A stretch of 36,138 bases of DNA, from assembly GCA_015501055.1 (NCBI GenBank), contig JADNYV010000345.1, positions 1 to 36,138 on the forward strand. Direction: 5' to 3'. The notes under the pieces are model-generated. The model saw only the letters and a program-made list of their open reading frames with translations. It searched no databases and had not been told where the DNA came from. This DNA is from Mucidula mucida (taxonomy: Eukaryota; Basidiomycota; Agaricomycetes; Agaricales; Physalacriaceae). Shown piece by piece: positions 22,092 to 30,568 of this stretch. How positions within the stretch are numbered: position 1 is the stretch's first letter; each line of letters begins with the position of its first letter. The position numbers and the translations under genes are program-made.

Positions 22092-25000
22092 AGGCGCAAG
22101 TTCCATTCTGCGCCAGAGTCGCTCCATGAGGGCCGCAGAGGGTAGCGTGACGTCCAGGGGTTCAGTATCAGGCGGTGGCATGGGTCGGAATAAATGTAAT
22201 GGAAATTGCGACATGGGGACTTCAATGCGAGCAAGCGCGGGTGGCTTCGGCTTGTTCGGATATTGTTGGTGGAAATCGCTGATGGCTTCGTCGGCATTTT
22301 TGAGATTGCATGCCGGTTCCCATGTCTGCTCGTGTGTGCCATAACCCTTCCAGTGAACCTTGTATTGAAAACCCCCGCGGTACTTCCGGGAATTCACCAC
22401 TTTCTCAACCTCCCATTCCGGTTCGGCTCCTTCCAGCACAGGTGGTGGACGCATGTCTCGGGGTTGCGTCGGAAATTGGGGCTCGTGGTAAGGCGTCAAC
22501 AGGGCCTCATTGAACACGGGATGGATGCTTTTCCACGTGTGAGGAATCTGGAGCTTGTAAGAGCTTGTCCCGACTTTCTTGATCACTTTGAACGGCCCGA
22601 AGTGTTTGTCATCGAGCTTCTTCATTGGTCGGTCCGTGCTGAGATTTGTCCCTTCCAGCCATACTTTGTCGCCCGCCTTGTATTCTACTGCGTCTGTCCG
22701 CTTCTTATCATAAAACCGTTTCATATCCTCCTTTGCCATCTTCAATGCTGATCCCACTTCGTCCCATGTTTTCCTCATGCCGTCGGCAAACTCCTGCGCA
22801 GTCTCATTTCTTGATGCCGTTTTCGGAGCGGTACCTTTGTAGGGATGTCTGCCCATATCTGCGAAGAACGGAGTAACTTTGGTCGCTGAGTGAACTCGAT
22901 CGTTGTAAACGAATTCAGCAGAAGGTAGCCATTCGTGCCAGTCGTTCTGATGGTAGTTGACAAATAACCGTAAGAAATGTTCTATCTCTTGGTTCAGCCG
23001 TTCCGTCTGCCCATTTGCCTGTGGATGATATGCCGTTGTAAAGTTTCCTTGTATGCCCAACAACCGGTACAACTCCTTCATAAAACGCGAGTGGTATTGT
23101 GGACCCCGATCATGTATCATCTGGCGTGGCATCCCATGTATGGGGAAAATGCGATCTCGGTAGATGCGTGCCATGCCTTCTGACGTCAGAGTGGTGTGTG
23201 TCGGTATGATGCGTAATCGCTTTGTGAAATGGTCCACAAACGTGCTGATCGTGTTGTATCCTCCCGATTCCGGCAGCTCTCCAATCATGTCCGTTCCTAC
23301 TATCTCCCATGGCTCGCTTGGTACATCAATAGGATGAAGGGGTGCAGCCGGCTTCGTGCGATGTGACTTGGTGACCTGGCATTTTTGACACCCTTCCACG
23401 TATTCCCGGACATCTCGACTGATTCCCGGCCACCAATAGGTGCGTGTGATCAACTCGAGAGTCTTGTACCGTCCCGGATGCCCTGCAAGCTGTGCATCAT
23501 GGTGCATTCCAATAACTCTTCCCCGCAATTCCTTGTCCTTCGGTATGTAAATACGATCTTTCCACATAATAAGTCCATTTTCCTTCTCTTCCCATCCTTT
23601 TTCTTTATTTTCTAATGCTTTTTGTACGTATCTGTCTTTGTTTCCTTTTCTTTGTTTGATTTTGTTAAGTAATTCGTCCTCTGGTGTATCTACTGTATGT
23701 AAAGAAAATTGAATTTGTGAAATAAAAAACTCCGGCTTGAGCAAAACAACGTTTTCGTTATCTTTTTCCCCCTTCTCAAGGCCTGTCATCCTTGACAAGG
23801 CATCAGCTTTCCCCATCGTCTTGCCCGGCTTGTGAATCATCTGTATGTCATACTCCGCTAACTCCGTAACCCATCTCGCCTGCCTCCGATTCAACTTCTG
23901 TGGCTTCCGGAAGTACTGGAGGTTTTGATGATCGGTAAACACCTCCACCGTTTCCTTTGCTCCAAGGAGATATTGCCTCCAGTCATCAATTGAGTCCATA
24001 ATAGCCATCATCTCTTTGTCATAGATCTCATAATTGCGCTCTACTTCGTTCAGCGCGCGAGACCGAAAGGCCACTGGTCTCCATTTTCCGTCGACCAACT
24101 GGGAAAGAACCGCCCCGTTCGCATAGTTCGAGGAGTCCGCCTCGACTCGAAACTTGCCGTCGTCGCGTGGTACAATCAGGACGGGTTCTTCCGTCATCCT
24201 CCGTTTCAACTCCTCAAACGCCTCGTGCTGCTCCATGCCCCAAACCCACTCGCCCTTCCCGGTTAGCGATGTCAACGGCTTCGCTACTCCCGCAAATCCC
24301 CGAATGAAACGTCGGTAGAAGTTGCAGAAGCCCAGGAATGACTGCACTTCCTTCTTCTTCTCGGCTCCTTCCATTCCTTCACTACGGCCACTTTTGCCGG
24401 ATCCATCTTCACTTCTCCTCCGCCAACAATAACTCCTAAGTAGTCTACAGTCTGTGCCTCAAAACTACATTTCTCGGGTTTTAAATATAGCTTATTTACT
24501 CGTAATATCTCTAATACCTTTCGTACAATCTGTCTATGCTCCTCGATAGTGTTCGTAAAGATAAGTATATCGTCCAGGTAAACGATAACATGTCCGTCGT
24601 CAATCAATTCCTTCAGAATGTGATTCATGAACGATTGGAACGTTGCCGGCGAGTTTGTAAGTCCAAAGAACATGACTGAGGGCTCGAACAGGCCTTGGTT
24701 TGTTCTAAACGCCGCTTTCCACTCATCACCTTCTTTGATCCGGATGTTATTGTAACCCCATCGGACATCCATCTTCGTGAAAACCTTTGCTCCCTTCAAC
24801 TTGTCGATAAGTTCCTGAATCAACGGCAAGGGGTATCGGTTCTTGATTGTCATGTCGTTCAACTTTTGATAATCCTGCACTGGCCGAAGGCTTCCGTCCT
24901 TCTTCTTGACAAAGAAGAATGGTGACGCCATGGGTGAGATTGATGGCCGTATGCGTCCCGTGCGTATGTTTTCTTCCAGGAACTCGTCTAACGCCTTCTG

Positions 25001-26152
25001 TTCGGATGGACTAAGGTGTTAGCGACTGACTAAGCCACGAGACTCAACCAGGTACCACAGCAAGAACTAAGGAGTAAAGCGTTCGCGTTCGTAAGACTAG
25101 GCTAGGCCAGGTGTATAAACGAGATCGGAACTAAAGTACAATGATACTACACTACTGCTTATATACTAGTAAGCCTGTGTTTGGGACTCCTTGTCCATAC
25201 GTGTTTCCGCTAGGGATAACTCCACGCCCTTGACCCAGTGTTGTATGCTACTAGTCCGTGAAACCATTAAATACGAGTGGTAACTGCATGTAAGTAATAA
25301 TACTGAAACGACCATGTGTGCTACGAGTGTCGGTGGTGTGTATACAATGGGGAATCCATGAGGTATCGGCATGTATGATGTCATCCATGTGTTAGGCGTG
25401 TGTCCGACATGAGTACGGCTTTGGTAATGAACAGGAGTATGATCGGTGACGAAACAGATGATGAAACAGTCCGTTGGTTGATAAGACAAGGCCCCGATAA
25501 GATATGATAAGATGTGAAAGTGTGAAAATATGGTCATTCATAACATAAGGGGATAGACCTTGCAGTCAACCGGTTTGGAACCAGGCGTAAGTTCTATCGC
25601 GTGGTCCCAGGGTCTTCGCTCCGGTAACTTGTCAAAGTCCGCCTTGCTGAATACATCGGAAAATTCCTCGATGTAAGGTGCAGCAGCGGATGAAGGCTGT
25701 TGTGATCTCAGCTTTTCACCGCTTTTGCGATAGTTGTCCCAGTCCATCCAGAACAAACGCTCTCCCTCTTCCAACTTCTCTTCTACGTCTTCTCCTTCAT
25801 CTTCCGGTGAGTTGTACTCGGGTAGGTATCCGCAACGGTCTGGGCATCGATCAAAAGTCAATGTGGATTCCGTCCAGTTGATTGTGGGGTTGTGATATCG
25901 TAACCAATCTAGCCCCAAAAAGATGCTCGTTTTGCTAAGATTGGTGACGGCCAACTCGATCTTTTCTGCATGATCACCGATCTTCATCCGAACCTCCACA
26001 AAACCTTCGATTGCTCCTCCCTCGTTTAGGGTTCCATCCGCATTTTGGTGGTAAAGTCGTCGATGATATTTTAGATGTTTCAGTACCGGTACTGTAAATA
26101 GAATCTGCATCTGACGACCCTTTCCTTGATGACTGCTCCGGCAGGACTGCGT
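22089..26152 (-). pseudogene. pol: Pol of chromovirus A (protease remnant, RT, RNase H, integrase, chromodomain)
   Basis: Read right to left: protease remnant with NADGTLNEGG and IFLGLDWLRYHNP (25551-26152), then a solo LTR, RT ([14 protein letters not shown], catalytic YLDDILIF near 24570) at 25016-24362, RNase H (VEADSSNYANGAV), integrase zinc finger (HPGRYK..CQKCQ) with DDE residues in GTDMIGELP, HDRGPQYHS and NGQTERLNQE, and a C-terminal chromodomain (QYKVHWKGYG..QTWEP). Lesions: no DSG/DTG protease triad is visible between gag and NADGT; the solo LTR at 25017-25545; and one missing base near 24360 in [12 protein letters not shown]. The 534 bp inserted by the solo LTR plus duplication is a multiple of three but brings stops. 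The chromodomain normally directs integration to heterochromatin. Confidence 0.92.
25017..25545 (-). mobile_element. Solo LTR nested in pol of chromovirus A
   Basis: 529 bp, same orientation and ends as the LTRs of the host element but with roughly thirty differences from them. It is flanked by a perfect TAAGG duplication (25012-25016, 25546-25550). Dropping it with one TAAGG joins KVYPL to SPSEQKAL in frame, which is normal pol sequence. It is the product of a second insertion by a diverged subfamily followed by LTR-LTR recombination. Confidence 0.93.
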
Positions 26153-27082
26153 CTACTGCGGGAGCTTCGCAAAACCCAGCTCTTCGGCCAACTTCCTCTT
26201 CTCTTCGTCATTCATTTCGGTCCATAGGCCCCGAATCGTCTGGGGTCGACCCTTCTTAGGACAGAACCTGCTGACATGGCCGTGTTCGCCACAGCTGAAA
26301 CAAAGTCCTCTTCGACGTGCATTGTCGATGTCCATCGGCCTGCCGGCTCCTCCATAGGTAACACCGGTGGCATCTCGTCGTGTGATCGGCGTTGGAGGTG
26401 GGTTCGTAGGATTAGCTCTTGATGTAGCCACCTGCGGAGCTTGAGGCCGGGACTGCATGCCGGACCTCTTGCTCGCCGCCCGCCTTCTCCACAGCTGATC
26501 GATCTGAAGGATCTGTGCCTTCCAATCCTTGTACTTCTCCGGCAACCCGTCTCGGCTGCCATAGATCTGGTCGATGATCTTCTCGTTGACATTGGTCTCG
26601 AGAAGTCGTACGACGAATGCGTCATCCTTTGAGTATCCTGCCTGAGTGAGCAGGACCTCGAACTTCTGGAAGAAGTCTTGAGCGGTGTCTTGCCCCTGGC
26701 GCAACCGCTCAATCTGGTCTTGCGCGTCTTGCGCGAGGTTGGAATCCACAAATCGCTCCTTCAAGTCTTCCTTGAACTCCGTCCAAGAGACTGTCCATTC
26801 CTCTTCTTCCTCATCGAAGTTCTGGTCCGAGTAGTTCTGGACCCATGCATCTACATGATCTCCTCGGATGTAGGAGAGAACAACATCGATCCTTTCGGAG
26901 TCAGATGTGAGGTTGTTCTTCTTGTCACGGATGTATGTGAACATCGATCGCCACCAGCTCTTGTACTTGGACTTGTCCCCGTCGTAGTCGTAAGGCTTGT
27001 TGACAAGGGATCGGCCTTTGATTTCGACATCGGCGTGATGAGCGGGTGTGTGAGGAGCGGTTTCGGGTGCTTCGTTGGACAT
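26153..27082 (-). CDS. gag: Gag of chromovirus A
   Basis: Structural protein of the virus-like particle, 309 aa, complete. The capsid-like part includes YKSWWRSMFTYIRDK and FKEDLKERFVDSN, and a CCHC knuckle CFSCGEHGHVSRFC lies near residue 260 for RNA binding. It ends in a UAG that is in the same frame as the downstream open region; pol begins either by stop readthrough or by re-initiation at the ATG at 26110, 15 codons on. A second frame overlapping the junction also looks protein-like, consistent with a deletion here. Confidence 0.88.
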   Translation of the reverse strand: MSNEAPETAPHTPAHHADVEIKGRSLVNKPYDYDGDKSKYKSWWRSMFTYIRDKKNNLTSDSERIDVVLSYIRGDHVDAWVQNYSDQNFDEEEEEWTVSWTEFKEDLKERFVDSNLAQDAQDQIERLRQGQDTAQDFFQKFEVLLTQAGYSKDDAFVVRLLETNVNEKIIDQIYGSRDGLPEKYKDWKAQILQIDQLWRRRAASKRSGMQSRPQAPQVATSRANPTNPPPTPITRRDATGVTYGGAGRPMDIDNARRRGLCFSCGEHGHVSRFCPKKGRPQTIRGLWTEMNDEEKRKLAEELGFAKLPQ

Positions 27083-27681
27083 GATGAGTCGGGGTGATAG
27101 GATCGGAGAGTGAAAGGGTAAAAGTGGGGATATAGGAGATGCGGATTTTGATGAAACGGGTGAGGGAATAGAGGTTTGGATGAATAAGGAGGAGTCGCCT
27201 AGATCTGAGATAGAATCCAGGACTTGGTAGGGTGGGGAATGATGGTGTGTATCGTAAGGTAAGTAAGGTAGGTAAGTATCGTAACTGTCTACGCTATTTT
27301 ACCGACTACTGACTACGTATCTACGGAGCCCAAGAGCTCGTCACAAGTTCGCAATTGCCCAGCCAACGTCCCTCTGGTGTGAGGTAAGCCGAAGTTTTCC
27401 TGGGAACGGGGGTTGACCCGTAAACAGCGCCCACTGAAGTGCAACTGCCAAAAGTTCGTTCTCGTGAGAGCGGCTACTTCCAGCACCCGAGGCAGTTATC
27501 TCTAACTGTTAGCCGGCGCTACTGGGACCAATACACATGTATGCGGACGTGCGCTGGAATTAGGAATCCGTCGATCTGTAAACAGGGAAAGGGAATAGGG
27601 GAATGTGCGATGATCAAACAGCGAAGTGCTGATCGACGATCAGGGATGTGTGGTAGGTGGTAGAAAGTAGTTCCGATCTTC
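27083..27681 (-). other. Leader of chromovirus A
   Basis: About 600 bp between the 5' LTR and gag, without an open frame on the element strand. It starts with the primer site described separately. Confidence 0.7.
27668..27679 (-). other. Self-priming primer-binding site of chromovirus A
   Basis: Two bases inside the 5' LTR border the RNA carries AGATCGGAACTA. This is the exact complement of TAGTTCCGATCT inside the LTR (27787-27798), just where transcription should start. No tRNA 3' end match was noticed. The arrangement is that of Tf1/sushi elements, in which the 5' end of the mRNA folds back to prime reverse transcription. Confidence 0.7.
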
Positions 27682-28210
27682 TGTTAGCGACGGACTGAGC
27701 CACGAGACTCAACCAGGTACCACAGTAAGAACTGAAAAAGAAAACGTTCGCGTTCGTAAGACTAGGCTAGGCCCGGTGTATAAACGAGATCGGAACTAAA
27801 GTACAATGATACTACACTACTGCTTATATACTAGTAAGTCTGTGTTTGAGACTCCTTGTCCATACGCGTTTCCACTAGGGATGCTCCACGCCCTTGACCC
27901 AGTGTTGTATGCTACTAGTCCGTGAAACCATTAAATACGGGTGGTAACTGCATGTAAATAATAATACTGAAACGACCATGTGTACTACGAGTGTCGGCGG
28001 TGTGTATACAATAGGGAGTCCATGAGGTATCGGCATGTATGATGTCATCCATGTGTTGGACATGTGTCCAACATGAGTATGGCTTCGGTAATGAAAAGGG
28101 GTATGATCGGTGACGAAACAGATGATGAAACGGTCCGTTGGTTGATAAGACAAGGCCCCCGATAAGATATGATAAGATGTGAAAGTGTGAAAATATGGTG
28201 ATTCATAACA
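27682..28210 (-). repeat. 5' LTR of chromovirus A
   Basis: 529 bp. On the sense strand a TATATAAG box lies at 27830-27823 and the putative start, at the self-priming sequence, is about 32 nt downstream (27798). R-U5 would then be about 117 nt. Confidence 0.93.
27823..27830 (-). promoter_or_regulatory. TATA box in the LTR of chromovirus A
   Basis: TATATAAG on the minus strand, about 32 nt upstream of the sequence complementary to the primer site. The same box is conserved in the other two LTR copies of this family. Confidence 0.65.
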
Positions 28211-28231
28211 GTGGACCTAGTAGAGGCATGA

Positions 28232-28800
28232 AATGCATTGTGTACTTTCTCATTTGATATTGCACACGGACGGGTGTCGACTGGTAGAACACAGGTGAGA
28301 ATCAAACGACGCTTGAACGCCCGGCAAACAGCGCTCCGGAAGCTGCTGAATTAGGCAGTCAGATGGGAGCCCGCCCAAAACAATGCTATTCGCGTATGGC
28401 GCTATCTTACAATGGTCTGAGTAAGTAGGTGTGCCGATGTACACTTGAAATGAGTAGGAATGTCTATTGAAGGCGTATTGCATTTTGGGGACGCCGGGAG
28501 CAGCGACGCCAACTGCCACACTGTTCCGGATGACGTAGCCGAAATCGTGACTTCGGACGAGCCATTGATGTTTTGGTGTGAACGCCTCCCAAGCATGGAT
28601 GGTAGGGGTGGAAAGAGGTTTTGGCCTTAAAACTGGGCTGTGACTAAAGCAGATACATGTGGCGTGGCCTGAGCACAATCAGCGGGGTAAAAATTGGATT
28701 TGAGTACAGAGGAGCGCGTGAGCGGCGGCTTCCACTTACAGGTACCACATCAGTCCACAGAGCAGGATACACATTATGAATCAGTGAGAGATAAGACCCG
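28232..28800. other. 3' region of the KDZ gene up to the right TIR
   Basis: Non-coding as far as can be told. A 142-codon minus-strand frame (28250-28678) shows no recognisable family pattern and is probably chance. Confidence 0.45.
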
Positions 28801-29279
28801 GAAATGCGCGGATGTGTGGCAGGCGCGCTGAGCAAGCGGGGGGTGCGGATGCATCCATATCTGGCTGTACCCGGGGATTCTCAAAAATGCCGGACTCACG
28901 GCATTCCTCACGGCAGCGATGAGCAATGTAAATTCACGCTCTATCTATTTTTATTGAGGAATGTGCTGCCCCGGGAATATGTGGCGCAACCTGGATGAGC
29001 GGGGCGGGAGCGGTACATCCGGATTTGGAAGTGCCGTGATTTCACGGCAATGAGCAGTGACTGGTCGCATCCGGCATCACGGCACAATCACAACAGCTAC
29101 GGTGCCCGCCCGCTACACCCGCCACCCGCTAAATAAGGCAGGGTGTTGTATTATAATACTCACCCGCTTGTATTATAATAAGTACCCGCCACTGGGGGTG
29201 CTCTTAATTAGAGCCTGTATTGTAATACGATGCCCTCTTATTAGAGTGCTGTATTATATTATAGGTACAGCATAGGGTG
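28801..29279 (-). repeat. Right 479-bp terminal inverted repeat
   Basis: Exact-length inverted partner of 12423-12901, with six transitions. Its outer end (CATAGGGTG at 29271-29279) directly abuts tyrosine-recombinase coding sequence. Confidence 0.9.
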
Positions 29280-29935
29280 GAAAAGCCGTCAAACTGGATG
29301 ATCCTGAGGGCGCGGCTATATGGGCTACTGCAATGGCGGTCTTTTGGGGCTGCAGACGCTTGGGTGAGGTGACCGTTCCTTCTGAAAAGAGGATTGACCG
29401 TCTTCGACACGTCTCACGCGGATGCACCATACTGCGCTCACGGCAAGCAGGTCGTGCTGTTTTGGTCATTGATCTTCCCTGGACAAAGTCGACGGGCGTC
29501 AATGGCGGGAAATGTATTCTCACCCAGACGGGCGATGACTTGTGCCCAGTTGCGGCAATAGACAATCATCTTAGGGTGAATCACTCTGCACCTGCGTCAT
29601 CAATGCTTTTCGCATACAGATCGGGTCATTCGTGGAAGTCGATGACCAGGCCATTCTTTCTGACGTTTACTACGCGAGTCTATCGTGACGCGAGGCTGGA
29701 GCATGTCTTTGGCCATAGCTATCGCATTGGATGCACAGTTCAACTTCTGTCAGACGGTGTCGCCCCGGAGATGGTTATGAAACTGGGTGGTTGGACCTCG
29801 ATGTGTTTCTTGATTTACTGGAGGCGTTTGGAACAGATTATTCCAGCTGCTCTGTCGCGGGCATGGGATGCCAAGATAAAGGCTTTTGCAAAAGCTAATG
29901 GTTTGAAGGAGGACATAGATGAAGTGGTATTTTGA
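29280..29935 (+). pseudogene. Tyrosine recombinase catalytic domain, 5'-truncated
   Basis: DNA breaking-rejoining enzyme of the type common in Agaricomycete genomes. The open frame begins at the end of the inverted repeat (KAVKLDDPEG) and runs to the TGA at 29935. All catalytic positions are visible: the first Arg in FWGCRRLGEV, Lys in LPWTKST, the HxxR box in FGHSYRIG, the W of LGGWTS at the second His/Trp position, and the nucleophile Tyr in FLIYWRR. The N-terminal DNA-binding (SAM-like) domain and start are missing; no matching sequence was found left of 12423. Such proteins belong to Crypton-like or other tyrosine-recombinase elements. Confidence 0.8.
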
Positions 29936-30234
29936 TGGTTTTTGTACTCTAATGAAATAGTAGTCTCCTTCACAGTGCTCCGTGTGGGTTTCCGGACATG
30001 GGTTCTCATCCGGAAGCGAGCTTATTGCTCTTAGGAGCTCTGCTCCGGGGTGGTTGATCCGGTTTTGTACCCTGGCTTTCAGTACGGTCTCGGGTTGGCC
30101 TTGCGTCTGTGTTTGGTGTCTCGGGAAAGGTTCCTTTGGGTCACGTGACCGTCCTGACGGTGGCAGTGCCCTTTCCCGTTCCCGTCTGGACAGGCAGTTT
30201 CCACCAGCACATCCGCACCCCTCACTCAACCTAT
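29936..30234. other. Spacer between the tyrosine recombinase and chromovirus B
   Basis: No coding signal on either strand was accepted. This is probably 3' sequence of the recombinase element; no terminal repeat was identified. Confidence 0.45.
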
Positions 30235-30438
30235 TGTAAGCCCGCTTACACGGATCGGACATAACGGACATAACGGACATTCTTACTTACCATACCTAGC
30301 CTCGATCGGTTGACCTTTACCTATCTTCTTTCTGTACGCTCATCACATCGACAACAACGACACCTTGATCCTGTGATTTACTGTGCGATATTCCTGTTCT
30401 CATTGACTTAGTGGCTCGACGGGAACGTCGAGCTTACA
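30235..30438 (+). repeat. 5' LTR of chromovirus B
   Basis: 204 bp, TGTAAG..CTTACA. It starts with the palindrome TGTAAG-CCCG-CTTACA, followed by a triplicated ACGGACATA unit, and ends with the stem-loop CGAC-GGGAAC-GTCG before the terminal CTTACA. Confidence 0.9.
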
Positions 30439-30568
30439 CTTTTTTTTTCACAGCAGTCTCAAGGCTGAAAACAACACCGTATGAACCGTCTCTGAAAAAC
30501 ACCGCCGTGATAGAAAAGAATCTCCCGCCGTACGTTAACCGCCATTCTCGATAGAAATACAGACCGAT
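30439..30568 (+). other. Leader of chromovirus B
   Basis: 130 bp. It begins with a T-rich run followed by CACAGCAGTC; no tRNA complement and no self-complementarity to the LTR was recognised, so the primer is unknown. Confidence 0.5.

Larger units (their letters stand above)
21549..28210 (-). mobile_element. Ty3/gypsy chromovirus A, full length, inserted in the KDZ gene
   Basis: LTRs at 21549-22077 and 27682-28210 (529 bp each, TG..CA, 2 differences) and a perfect 5-bp TSD GTGGA (21544-21548, 28211-28215). Coding order on the minus strand is gag, protease remnant, RT, RNase H, integrase, chromodomain. It is 6662 bp including a nested solo LTR of 529 bp plus 5 bp duplication; the original element was about 6.13 kb. 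LTR near-identity dates it as recent. It is defective: protease motif lost, pol frameshift, pol split by the solo LTR. Confidence 0.95.
17774..28231 (+). pseudogene. KDZ-family transposase with CxC2-like cysteine cluster, inactivated
   Basis: DNA transposase of the Kyakuja-Dileera-Zisupton superfamily, RNase H fold. Exons: 17774-18100, 18153-18380, 18443-19005, 19054-19239, 19300-19424, 19475-19678, 19730-19922, 19978-20299, 20353-21131, 21188-21548, with the last codons at 28216-28231. A Cys cluster (EICSRC.., CCENEC.., MCADCCVSLH) precedes HWIEKWNGTFFE; CPACPHPDRNLPPDW follows. The core shows YTLFLAIDANF, GDLQRGERY, VLSYDIVC and VPKFHLWAH, then GRTHGE where the family normally has GRTDGE. 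The C-terminal half is helical (RQLSWIWYS, RWQEEVTLLLEEMRR) with an acidic tail. Lesions: TGA at 18288 and 19823, frameshifts within about 19105-19135 and 19500-19540, and the chromovirus insertion at 21548/28211. First ATG of the frame taken as start; TATA box 81 bp upstream. Confidence 0.88.
12423..29279 (+). mobile_element. Putative large KDZ-type DNA transposon with 479-bp terminal inverted repeats
   Basis: Two 479 bp inverted copies face each other with identical outer ends (CACCCTATGCTG). They enclose, in order, an unknown 860-aa gene (-), an unknown 245-aa gene (-) and a KDZ transposase gene (+). Removing the 6.66 kb chromovirus and its duplicated 5 bp leaves about 10.2 kb. The enclosed KDZ gene supplies a plausible transposase, and the exact symmetry argues that the copies are termini and not two independent insertions. 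Flanking 8-mers (GCTCACAG left, GAAAAGCC right) do not match, so no TSD supports the boundary; one end may have recombined. The transposase copy is dead, so the unit could move only in trans. Confidence 0.6.

Noticed and set aside
25538..26110. Separate aspartic-protease gene
   Set aside because: It is the upstream part of pol of chromovirus A, ended artificially by the solo LTR, and lacks the catalytic triad.
28250..28678. 142-codon minus-strand frame between the KDZ stop and the right TIR
   Set aside because: No recognisable domain, Kozak context or splice partner; kept as non-coding.
30439..30460. tRNA primer-binding site for chromovirus B
   Set aside because: The T-rich sequence after the LTR matches no tRNA 3' end I recognise and has no complement in the LTR.
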